Shown piece after piece: positions 1-11,900 of a stretch of 64,000 nt of DNA. The stretch is from Limnoperna fortunei. Lineage: Eukaryota; Mollusca; Bivalvia; Mytilida; Modiolidae. The first letter of the stretch is position 1. Each line of letters opens with the position of its first letter. A program made the translations under genes and the position numbers. The notes beneath the pieces are model-generated. The model did no database searches. It was not told the origin of the DNA and worked only from the letters and a program-made list of their open reading frames with translations. Location of the stretch: assembly GCA_944474755.1 (NCBI GenBank), contig OX104117.1, positions 67,261,522 through 67,325,521 on the forward strand, given 5' to 3'.

Positions 1-136
1 TTAAATACAGCTCCAATATTAAAATTCCATTGAATAATAAATCCACTGTCTATGCTACAGTTTGGCGCAGTCAAATATCAAAATAAGAACTATTTTCCTC
101 TCCCTCAGTCAAAGTTCATTTACAGAGCCGTTGTCA
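1..136. repeat. Direct repeat copy 1 (136 bp, cut by window edge)
   Basis: Bases 1-136 recur, essentially identical, at 2258-2393, 2,257 bp further on. The copy may extend left of the window. A roughly 25-bp inverted relative of its 3' end (GACAACGGCC core) lies near 1930-1950. Identity is the unknown; ends of a mobile element or a recent segmental duplication are both possible. Confidence 0.85.
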
Positions 137-2257
137 AATTGAAAACAAAATTTTCAATTTTCACACTTTTTACTGTATTTTATTTTTGTTCCCCATATTA
201 CGAGCAAATCTACCAAGTTTCATCTCATTCCGAAATAAAATAAAGCCGTTTCAACCTGTTTTATGAACAAACTTTAACGCTTTCAATTGTTCAACTCAAC
301 ACTTGATTTAAAAAAAAATCAACAATTTTCATGTGTCATTATATCTATAGCTGGATGATAAGTTTTCGCTTTCGCAACCTATATATATGTCATAATAAAC
401 CATAGGAAGGCTATATCTTTAAATAATATCAAGACTGAATTCCAAAGTTATAAAAATTTTACCTTTTTAAGAAGAAAAATGGGCACATTACTTATCTTTT
501 AGAACAAATTTTTACATTTACTTTCTAATTTTTGTATTAATTTCACAATCAAACATTCTTAAACAGTACTCAATATATAAATAAAATAATTATGGTTCAG
601 AAATGGTTGTACATTTGTATTTACTAAAATTCAACTGATTATTAATAGGTTAATAGCAATATTTCCAAAGAAGTTTCTTAAAAAAGAGATTTACACAGCC
701 AGGAGTTTTGAAGCACCCTTTATGACATCATGCAAACTGCTATGATGTTGTAACCATATATTGTAAACAAGTAAACATCAATACAAGAATTTGAAATAAA
801 TGGTGAAAGCAAAAAAACATGTTTTTAAAATTAGTAACCGAGTGCATTTATTGTGTACAAGGTGCATGGTTACCAAATGAAACCACTCCACCTACTGATA
901 TGTCACTTTTATATATATATGTGCATATCCTGGCTTTTTTCCATCTACATGTGCACCCCCCCCCCCCCCACAAACAATGTTTAAGCTATCTTTGTAATCT
1001 CACAAAGACATTTCTGTGATTGTATTTCTAAAATAGGAATCGGATTATTATCTTCTAATTTTGTTCTTTCAATATGGATCAATTTTATATATTTACAATA
1101 AAAGCTTCATTTTATAGTTTGTTTACATTCTTCAGTGCCTACAATTATCTCCCTTGGTTGACAAGGTTTTAACTCTATTAGTGTCTATTTTGTTAATTGC
1201 TAAAAGGTAGAAATATGAATGTTAATTACAAGTGTTTCCCCTTGGTAAAATTAAGCATTTGAGGAAAAATGCTGGATTTAAATACATCTTGTACAAATGG
1301 TCATGCAATCATAATTTGTTTGGGGGGAAAATTGCGTGCTAGATTATGACCCGACTCTATCTGTTGCTACTGGATCAGTTTTTCAGACAAAAATTAATGA
1401 TATAAATAAAATACAAACCATATTTTACTGGCTTTGCATGCTTTTTGGGTAAACAGTATCATGGATTTGGTTGAAAGTACATTTGTGAGCAATATCATAT
1501 AGAACCTTTTCTCGCAGATTTCCCATGCACTATGTTTTGCTGTTCTAAAGGGTTGAAGTACACACAGGTATTTTTTTTTTGGTTTAGTTCAAAGTTAAAT
1601 TTATTTGGTTGCAATAGTGTTTAATAACTAAATTAGTTTTCGCTTCTATTTTCCATTGAGTAACTTAGCAATTTTTTCTTAAATTCTTTGTTGTTTCTGT
1701 CTACAAGGAAATCTGACAATTTTATGCCATTCAAGGCCATGTAACTTACTGTTTAAAACCATAAATTTTAATGTTTTTGAGTAAAATTTAGACAGAAAGA
1801 TGTATTTTTTAATTGTTTACTGTTATCTGACAGAATAAAGTGAAAGTTACTGCATTATAGCTGCAGTGGTTGAACTAATAACATCATTGACATACAAACT
1901 TTTAGACAACAAAGTAAAAATTCAACACTTCAACTTGACAACGGCCTCTTAATTTTTTTTGTATAGGGGAAACTATTGACATTTTTTGCTCTCACTTAGG
2001 CACCAAGTTTCGTTGAGTAATGAGAGACCCCTCAAAACGACCGGAATAATTTCACGTATATCACATTAAATTTTCGGGGTGCCATGTCAGATAAAATTTT
2101 TTGCAAATTTAGAAATCCGAAGGGTACTCATGGAAACTCCCTTACACCCATAAAATAGTCCAGAAATAGGCTTTGAACAATCAGATAAAAAAATACCCAA
2201 TACATTTAATAAATTATCTGAATAAATTTATTTATAAATTCTATATGAAACTGCTTT
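137..2257. other. Non-coding stretch between the two direct repeats
   Basis: AT-rich, no exon with supportable splice sites found. It holds a poly-C run at about 956-969 and the short inverted relative of the flanking repeat near 1930-1950. Probably upstream intron of the IQCE-like gene. Confidence 0.5.
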
Positions 2258-2393
2258 TTAAATACAGCTCCAATATTAAAATTCCATTGAATAATAAATC
2301 CACTGTCTATGCTACAGTTTGGCGCAGTCAAATATCAAAATAAGAACTATTTTCCTCTCCCTCAGTCAAAGTTCATTTACAGAGCCGTTGTCA
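2258..2393. repeat. Direct repeat copy 2 (136 bp)
   Basis: Near-perfect second copy of bases 1-136. The match ends sharply after the GCCGTTGTCA core, after which the two loci diverge completely. Confidence 0.85.
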
Positions 2394-2484
2394 TATGCCT
2401 GAATGGCTTTGGTACTTATATAGCCATTGGGGTTGAAAGTTCAAGTGTTACATCCTGCAAGTTTTACTTGATTATACCCTTTTT

Positions 2485-2635
2485 TGACAAGGATTACCAG
2501 TTTTTATGGAAAATTTTGGGGTTTTTTATTGGGTACTCAGACTCCCCTCCCCCTTCTAAATGAAAAACTTTGTGTTATGACATAGCTGAAAAATTGCCGA
2601 AAGTAGCATGAATCTTTAATTTAAAACACACAAAG
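2485..2635 (+). mobile_element. SINE fragment (tRNA-SINE family of this window)
   Basis: Decayed SINE body in plus orientation: GACAAGGATTACCAG, a GGGTACTCAGACTCC-type centre, then ATAGCTGAAAAATTGC. The tRNA-like head is missing. Confidence 0.6.
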
Positions 2636-2894
2636 TACTACAAACAATCAATACTGCTACCATTTTCAATTGTGGGAATAGGATGTAAAGAAGTTAAAGA
2701 TTCAGTTAAGAAGGCTAAACAAAGGCTAAACTTTGTTTAGCATCTAAATGTGGATATGAGGAGAAAATATAGATGCAGTAACTGTACATCACACGAATTA
2801 AGTCTATGCATAAACCTGCTATTAAAAGTTCTTATTCTGTATAGAAGTTGATAATCTTAAACAATATACATTTTTAAATGAAACTATTTTTCAG

Positions 2895-2937
2895 CAAAAG
2901 TCGAAAAAAGAGCCATCATATACAGCAGATGTTCAGG
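2895..2937 (+). CDS. IQCE: IQCE-like exon a
   Basis: A 43-nt exon between a TTTTTCAG acceptor and a GTATGT donor. It begins in phase 0 and leaves one base, which joins the next exon to make Gly. It encodes QKSKKEPSYTADVQ. It is small, so the call rests on phase agreement with the next exon. Confidence 0.6.
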
Positions 2938-5900
2938 GTATGTATTATTGTATGACATCATATATGTATGTTGAGTGATATTTTGTTTTTATTTACCCAT
3001 TCTGATTTTTCTTGTTATGTCATGATAAAAACCTTCTTACTTGCTTAATTGTTGATGATTTTCCTATTTGTGTATTAGTAATATCAGTATATAAATGTTG
3101 ATCAGTAAAATTGTGTGACTGGTTACGCGCCAGTTAAATAGTTTGACTGGTTACTAGCCATGGGGTTAATTCCCCTGTTTTTGTCCTTTCTGTTGTTTTT
3201 TCTTGAAGTTTTCATGATTTGGTTTCCTGTCTTTGACTGATTCATCAAAATTGTAAGATTATTGTTTGGTATTTATCAGAGAGTTTGGTATTTTTATCCA
3301 GATGAGGTATCCTTATCTTAACCCTAAAGTAAGATAAGAATTCCATGCTCCTTTTTCCCATAAATGTATTGTGCCGTCACCTGCTGGTTTAACACAAAAT
3401 ATTTGCTTTTGTTGAGTTTGTTTACTTTGACAAAATATTAACATGAAAACAACGGATCTGTGCTTCCATGACTCAAATTATGCCACAATACCAAATCACA
3501 TCAAATCAAATAATGTTTACACTACAATGTACATTGTAGACAACATTCGGGTTAGATAACTCTGTTAACATCCTCCTACTCTTGACATAAACAAAACAAC
3601 ACAATTTTTTTTCCTCACCAGAGGGAGGGCAAGATGGAAAATTCTCAGATACCCGCGTAAAACATTTCTTTGGGTCTCCAACTTGGCAGAGTCACATGTG
3701 AGACTAGAACTTGGGTATCTGAGATTTTCTCGTCTTGCCCTCGGACTGGTGTTAGATCCTTTATATATCCTCTATTTAATTATATTATTTATATTAGTAC
3801 ACAAAATAAACTAGTGTGAGGATCATTAAGGTTAGCTATTTCTTAATTTCTATGTTTGCTTTATTAGGTAAAATTGCTCTTGAAGGCAGTATGGAAGAAA
3901 GGCTTGACCAGTTAGACAAGAGAGAGACAGAACTAATGGACAAAGTCGAAACTCAAAATAGACAGATTAAAAAATTACAGGATGAAAAAAATTCATTATA
4001 TAGAAAACTGGATGAAAAAGAGTGAGTCTTTTTTTTACCTGAGCAATATTTTAATAAATAATTTGAGATGTTTATTGTTACACTACTCAAATGTTCAGTT
4101 AACTTTTGCTTTCAATAAAAGATCTTTTAATTCAAACAACCCAAATTTCTAATAATACTTGAGAGACTCATAGTGCTTTTGGACTTTAAATTATTAAATT
4201 CACAGTTGTATTTATAGACTTACATTAAAATTGATTTTTGTTATGGTCTTGTAAATCAAAAACACTTCCACAATCATGAAATTAATCCCTCATAAATCCC
4301 TTTAATAAATTGTTTTACTAAACACCAAAATAATGAGGTTATGTTTGTTCTTAATAGGTTATAAACAAATCAACAAATGAAGAAAAATACAAGTAAATGT
4401 AAATTCTATGTCAAGGGCAAAATCTTTTTTTAGTGATACATCTAAATCTGATAAATAAATTGCAAATTTAAAAAATATGTTTATCATAAAAGAAGTCTGG
4501 GCGGGGATCAGGTTTGTGTTCAGCTACCTTTATATATAGCTGTGTACAGTCAGTTTACAAAATGAAATTGACATCTTTAAAAATTCGGAAAGTGACAGAA
4601 ACATCTGTTTCATATAATATATCTATATCATAGCAATTAACAAGGGATTTTTAATTACAGGGCAATAATAAAAGAATTAGAAGAACAGACACCTGGACGA
4701 AGTCCACGCAGGTCACCATCTACGTAAGTAAAGAATAGATCTACTTTCTGTTTCAAATTTAATAAATAGATATGGTTGTTAACTTTATTGCTGAAGTCGA
4801 TTGTTATGTAAGTAGTCAGACTTGTTATTTGTAACATCATCAATGCTTCAAGTCTTTGTAATTAAGATAACAGAAAAAAGAATTGAAATGAGTTTTTAAA
4901 TGAAGGAAAAGATAAATAAATATAGGATTTTACATCGGTACGAGTAGGTTATCAGATTTATACAATCCATATAAGTAAAATTCCATAATTTAACTAGCGA
5001 GATTGGAGAAATCTGATCATCTGAGAGTACTTATGAAAGATTTTGTTTCAAAAGAAATTAAATTTGAAATAAAATACAAATCTTTCCAACCCCAATTTTA
5101 TGGCCATTACTTAAATATGCGGTAAATGAAAGTTGTTTTGTTTATGATGTCATTATTCATGACATTAATATTTAAAACCAATCAACAGATGAGAACCACA
5201 TATACACTCACTAGTGACCAGAATTTTTTTTCCACACCAGTCAAGCGGTTTCAATTTTACACAAAAAGAGAATTTGGTTTCCTTTATTTGAATTGGGTAA
5301 AAATGCAAATATACAGTTTCTCTGTAGCCGTGTAAGGGTCATATTGTTAAGTGTGTCAGTTTTGTTGGTGCTTAGGTTAAACTACTACTAAGGTGACAAT
5401 GATAACTTTTTGTGAAACAGTTGCTAATATTAACACAATGTGCTATACACAATCATAACAAAACAATACAATGTACTTCAATCAGGCCAGGAAGACCGCC
5501 AACAGGTAAAGAAAGACCATTGAGTGGCAGAAGTGATCGCAGTGGACATGGCGAACGTCCATCAAGTGTAAGAGGAGAAAGACCACAGAGTCATCGAAGT
5601 GTTAGAAGTGAGAGACCAGCCAGCAGTCGAAGTGATCGTAATGATCGAGAACAACAGGTATTTTATTTTAGTATAAATTACAAGATTCCACAAAGTAGGG
5701 TCATTAACATTATGTTAATTTCAAGTATCTTTCCATAGTAACAGCTGTTTTTTTATTGCTTATGTAAATATTTTCTTTTACTTGCTGCATTTTTCTCTCT
5801 GTGGGTAGAACTGGTTCAAAACAATTTTTAAAATAGCAGTCGGCCCAATGAAAAATATTTACTGTGTTCTGGTCAAACTCGTGTCAGTGAAATGCAGACA

Positions 5901-8900
5901 TATATCTTATGATCAAGTGCTACACAGACTTGTTAACACCATTTTTGATAAAATTTCTGATACAAAATTCAGGGATACATATCGTAATATTTTAAGACTA
6001 ATGTGAAGACCCATTGTTTGAAGACTGGTGGTAAATTATCATAGTTCTGTATTTGGCTTTAATTAGCAACCTATCTGAGAAACCAGTAATATTTAAAGAT
6101 AGAAAAATCTATCTCTTTAAAGAGGTTTGTTGGATTTTCAATGATGACAGATGTGTATTGTTGTTCAATACGCTGTCATCTCCTGGTTCCTGTTAAATAC
6201 TAGAAGTAAAGAAAAAAATCAACAAAAATGCTACAGTTCTTTGCATTTTTATACTTTGTGAAAAAAATAGGACAAGATGCAAAATTTACGACAGATAAAT
6301 GCAGCCAAAACAATACAGAAGAATTGGCGATCTCATAAACAGGAAATTGAAAAACAAAAGGAAATTGAACGACAAATGCAAATTGAAAGGCAGATACACA
6401 TGGAACGTCAATTACAGTTAGAAAAACAACGTCAAAAACAATTAGAAAAACAAAAGGAAATTGAAAAACAGATAGAAATTCAGAGACAGATGGAAAAACA
6501 GCTAGAAGTACAAAAGCAAACTGAAATTGAAAAACAAAGACTGTTTGAAAAAGAAAGAAGCGTAAGATGTGTGGAGTTGTGTAAAATCTGCTAGTGGCAT
6601 GCTTCATGACTTGTGCATGGCTGAGATTTTTAAAACCAACTGGGGGTTATAAGGCTTGCTGATCTTTTCTTTTTGTTAGGTGGGGCAAGGTTTCCTGTTG
6701 GATGAAACATCGTCTTGGTTAAAAGGTTGCACCATGTCTGAGAATACTGTTTGAAAATGTAATTGTTTAAGCATCGTTGGAGTATTTTTGTTTTTATGTA
6801 ATATTCACACCTTTACAGCACAAAGCATAGGTGTTCCACATATGCATATAGAAATTTTGTTGTCAATTTCATTTTATAATGCACTGTGATTGTTTGTTTG
6901 TTTGTTTGAATGGTGCTTAATGACACTTTGAACAATTTTTCAGCTATATCATGTCATCCAGTTTTTATTGGGGGAGGAAACCAAATTATCCAGATAAAAC
7001 CCCCCAACCTTCACTAAGAAAACTGGATAATGCACTATGAATGCCTTGCATCTCAACATTATAATTGGTTTTGTTTTATTGCAATGATCTTATTTAAAAT
7101 AACAAGACTTAAGTTACAGTTGGAAAAAAAGTGTAGCATTTAATACTGATTTTAATTGGATTGATATAATTTTTATAACTGAATGCTTTTAATAAACTTC
7201 TGCTTTAAAATAGATAATCTAGCATGAGGCTGCTAACACATTGAGAATTGCTTAATTGTCGTTCAGATCCTTTGCTTCATGCATCTAGGAGCTCTTTTTC
7301 TATTTACTCTATTGATTATATCTACAGAAAATGGCTGTTTAAAATCTGCTGTAAGGTTGAATTATTTTATCCCTTACTTCATGCATCTAGTAACTCTTTT
7401 CCTGTTTAACTGTTGATTGAATCTGAAAAAGACCAACATGTTGTTGAATGTTTAATGGAAGAAATTATTTTCTCTCACAAGAATGTACAGAACCAGTATT
7501 ACAGTTGAATTATTTAATAATTATAGCATATGTTTGTTTAGTTGATGATGTAAGTCAGGAGCTTAAAGTTTAAGCATTTTTACAATTATTAAAAATTTTG
7601 AAAATTACCATTAGTACACATGAATTAAGAAGCTGCAAGTGTGACATTAAAATGAGTATGACTATGTAAAAAAAGAACTAGGTGAGGCTTTAATTGCAAC
7701 ATCATATAAAAGTTATAAATGTCTTATTGTTCTCAGCTCATAGCTTCAACCTGATGTGCTGATGATAAAATTCTTGCTTCAAAATTCTTCAGTTCCATAT
7801 ATAATTGGGTTAGGAGACATACATATATGTGTATTTCCTTTAAAAAAAATGTTTTTTTTTCGTGAACAGGAAAAACTTGAAAGATTGAGGGAAACCCATG
7901 CAGCAAAGAAAATTCAGAGAGGATGGAGGTCTCATCACAACAAGGAGGAAAGGGAACAAGAGGTTAGTTTGTGATAATAAATGTACATATATAACTTTAG
8001 TATTGATATCTTTCATTAATTGTGAAAACTGAAGCACCTATCAAAAGAACAGGTTCAATAAACTTTTTTTCCCTGGCATTGGGTATCCTTGATTGGACAC
8101 AATATACAGATGCATCACCAATGTTCAAGATGTTTAATTCATGTTCCCTCCAGCTTCCTCCACCAATAAAAACTGGACACCACAATAGAGCTGAAATATT
8201 GTTGAAAGTAGCATTAAACACCATTTAAACAAACAATCAGTTGTCCCATGTGATTCCATGTGTCAAGTTCCTTACAAGTCCATGTACATGTTAGCAGCTG
8301 CACAGCTTAACTTTTCTGAAACTACTCTTCGTTTTCTTGCAGGAATCTTACAATTCTAATTTCTTAATCTATCCTATTCTTCCATTTGCTAACTTATCCT
8401 CATCCTGAACAGTGGCATAGTGTGCCAAAAGCTAGTAAGGCTTCTGTCTTAGATGGTACTAGGTGTGGGGGGGGGGGGGATGGTGGTCAAATTTTGTGAA
8501 AAAAATTGAAATTAAAAATGTTAATTCAACCGTAATTGACCTCATATAGTTTCCTCTTATAAATTTTGGAGCAGCAGATCAACTAAGAACCACGGGCAGT
8601 AAAAGTACCCTAATACACTGATCCTGAATATAGCTGATCGATATATTGCTCCTAGGATGTTTCACATCTATCACTATGTTTTCAAACTATGTGGTTAATT
8701 AAATTTTCAGGAGCATGTTCAGAAGTTTAAAGAGAACAGAGCAGCAAAGAAAATACAAAGGGAATGGATGGGGTACAAACACCGTAAATATGAGGCCGAG
8801 TATGATGAGGTAAAATTCTTTATTTTAATTCTGTTAATAATTAAGTAGAAGTTATTCTATAGAACAAGGCATGTGATGATTTTCTTGGTAAATACAAAAT

Positions 8901-11900
8901 CCAAAAAATAGGCAGAAATTTTACTACAATATTTTTGTGGTTATTGAATATGGTTATCATAAATATTAATTCAGTGAAAAGGGACTACAAAAAACTGCAA
9001 GAAATGGTGTTACAGTGTGATACAATTTACTGTAATGTTAAGGAAAGATATCACATGACCAAGAGGAAAGTAGCAAGAAATCGGACCAAACAACAAGAGC
9101 CTAAAGTCAAGGGACGATAACAAATCAATAGACAAACATATCCAACATGAAACAAAAACCAATAACACAAAAAACAGAAAGTCAGTAGCCCGAACCCAGT
9201 AAAAACTATGGGTGCACTGAGGTGTTATATGATAAGAGAAAATGAAAATTTAACTAGTTTGTTTTCTAGCATTTCCACACAATGATTGTCTTTTTTAATG
9301 TGACATTGAATCCTTAAATTAGAAATCAGTACAACTTAAAACACTTTTATGATTTCAGGCAGCAGACACTATCACAGCAGCTTTAAAAGGTCACCAGTCA
9401 CGTCAGGCTAAACTTCATCGTTTTCAATATTACGATGAGACAGAATCAGAGGATGACTCAGTGACAGAGGCTACGGATGTTATCTTTTCCAGTCTTAAAG
9501 GTCATCAGAACAGGAAAAACAAAATGAAGACAATGAGGTAAACAATTTATGCTAATTAGGCTATTCCATTGAGCTAACTGTGGTTTTCTTTTGATCAACA
9601 ACCAACAGTTTAATCATACCCAATACCAAGAGGAAAAGCTATATCTCTTACACTCCTGGTAAATTAATTTTATAGGAAAAGCCTCATTGATACATTTAAA
9701 TAACTAAAATTTTTAACACACATTTTAAACATAGAATAAGTTGAAAAAATTTTCATAGGAACGACTTGGCAAATGCTTGCATTTGTTTTGTAGCAAGTTT
9801 GTTGGCATCATATTTATTTGTTCATACCATTTGAGTACGGGGGACATTGTTTATCTATGACACAATTTTGACAGGATTAATTTTTTAATTCTTCATCTAC
9901 AGTCGAACTTCGATGGCTCGAACTCAAGGATCTGACAAAAATAGTTCGAGAAATTGGGAGTTCGAGAAACTGGGGCTTGTGATGTCCGGAAATGATTCAT
10001 GTGCAAACTGGAATCGATATCGGTTTATATTCCTGTGTAATGTGGGATTAATAAAATTGTGTTTCTTCATTGCATTTCATCTATAAATCTTATTTTTAAG
10101 TACATATTTTTGTTTTTATTAAATTAGAATGTTAACTGTTATATTTCTTGTTTAATTTTGTGCACGAGGATTGATAAGTATTATTGCATTATGTAATTGT
10201 GTCAATGACCTCGATTCGGATTTGATAGCAATTTATTGGCGCATATTTTAATAAATTAAAACCTATTTCAACAAATTTGCCTACAAAGGCGTACATAAAT
10301 ACAAATTGGTGACATTAGGTTAATTATTAGGGATTATATCATTAAAGATCAAGCTTGCCATTTTACAGGTATGGCTTCGATCTTTACAACTTTTACGACC
10401 AATTAGTAGTCATGCACTGCTGATTTAGTTCGAGAAATCGGTGTTCAAGAAATTGAAGTAATTTTAACATTGATTATATTGGGTGAAAGTTCCATACTTT
10501 GATAGGTGTTCGAGAAATCCCCCGAGTTCGAGCTACTGAAGTTCGACTGTACTTATAAAGAGGTTTCAGTAATGTTTGAACATATTGTTCTTTAGACAAC
10601 TACTAGATTCTAGATGCATATTAGAACAAGAAGTGGGAAATGGGATATTTTTATATTAAGTATGGAATGCATAAGGCATTGGATTTTACATATAGTCGAA
10701 CTTCGATGGCTCGAACTCAAGGATCTGACAAAAATAGTTCGAGAAATTGGGAGTTCGAGAAACTGGGGCTTGTGATGTCCGGAAATGATTCCTGTGCAAT
10801 AATACTTATCAATCCTCGTGCACAAAATTACCTAATAAAAACTTTATATTTTGTTTTTGTATATGAAGTAAAATATTACCATGTGCAAATTTTGGTAGAA
10901 AGTTATTTTTTATTCCATTGCCTTTAAAGACAAATAAAAAATCTCAATATTTAATCAAACATTTTTTCAAAAGTTTATATTTTATTTTTAGAAATTTATC
11001 AGATGAAGATGAGACTTGGTCCACAAGTGGCAGACGGACACCAAAGTTAAGACAAACAACTCCTCCAAGCAGACAAACCACTCCTCCAAGCAGAATGAGA
11101 CCAGGTTCATCCCATTCAAGAGCAAGTAATTCTTCTCAGGTAAATATACACAAATATAATAGATTGCATATTTTTTATGCGAGTTTTTGTCTCGCCTGCG
11201 ACGAAAGTCGCTGGAGGCGCGACATATGTATGGGAATCCGGCGGCGGCGGCAACGTAAACACTTGACATCTTGCTTCATATCTTTGTAAGCCCAAGCCCT
11301 AGGTCCATCAAATTTGGTCCAGAGGTAGCTTATGATGAGTACTTGCCAGTCAGTCACCTGTCACCTGACCTTGACCTCAAGTTTTTGGGTTATGACAGTT
11401 CCTCTGTAACTACACATGGTAGGATGACAATATTTGGTGTATAGGTTGCTGATGACTAGTACATGACTGTCTGGTAGGTGTCACCTGACCTTGACCTCAA
11501 TTTCACGGTCCAGCGACTACGTTAAAGTTTTTGGGTTACGACAGTTCCTCTGTAACTACGAATGGTAGGATGACAATATTTGGTGTATAGGTTGCTGATG
11601 ACTAGTACATGACTGTCTGGTAGGTGTCACCTGACCTTGACCTCAATTTCACGGTCCAGCGACTACGTTAAAGTTTTTGGGTTACGACAGTTCCTCTGTA
11701 ACTATGCATGGTAGGATGACAATATTTGGTGTATAGGTTGCTGATGACTAGTACATGACTGTCTGGTAGGTGTCACCTGACCTTGACCTCAATTTCACAG
11801 TCCAGCGACTACATTAAAGCTTTTGGGTTACGACAGTTCCTCTGTAACTACACATGGTAGGATGACAATATTTGGTGTCTAGGTTGCTGATGACTAGTAC

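Noticed and set aside
6200..6607. 135-codon open frame on the - strand rich in Phe/Val
   Set aside because: It is the antisense of the Glu/Lys/Gln-rich IQCE-like exon at 6271-6561; the exon has phase and splice support, this frame does not.
10610..11357. Overlapping open frames on both strands around 10.6-11.4 kb
   Set aside because: They cross the MITE copy, the IQCE-like exon and the family A element end; only the exon 10992-11139 has splice and phase support.
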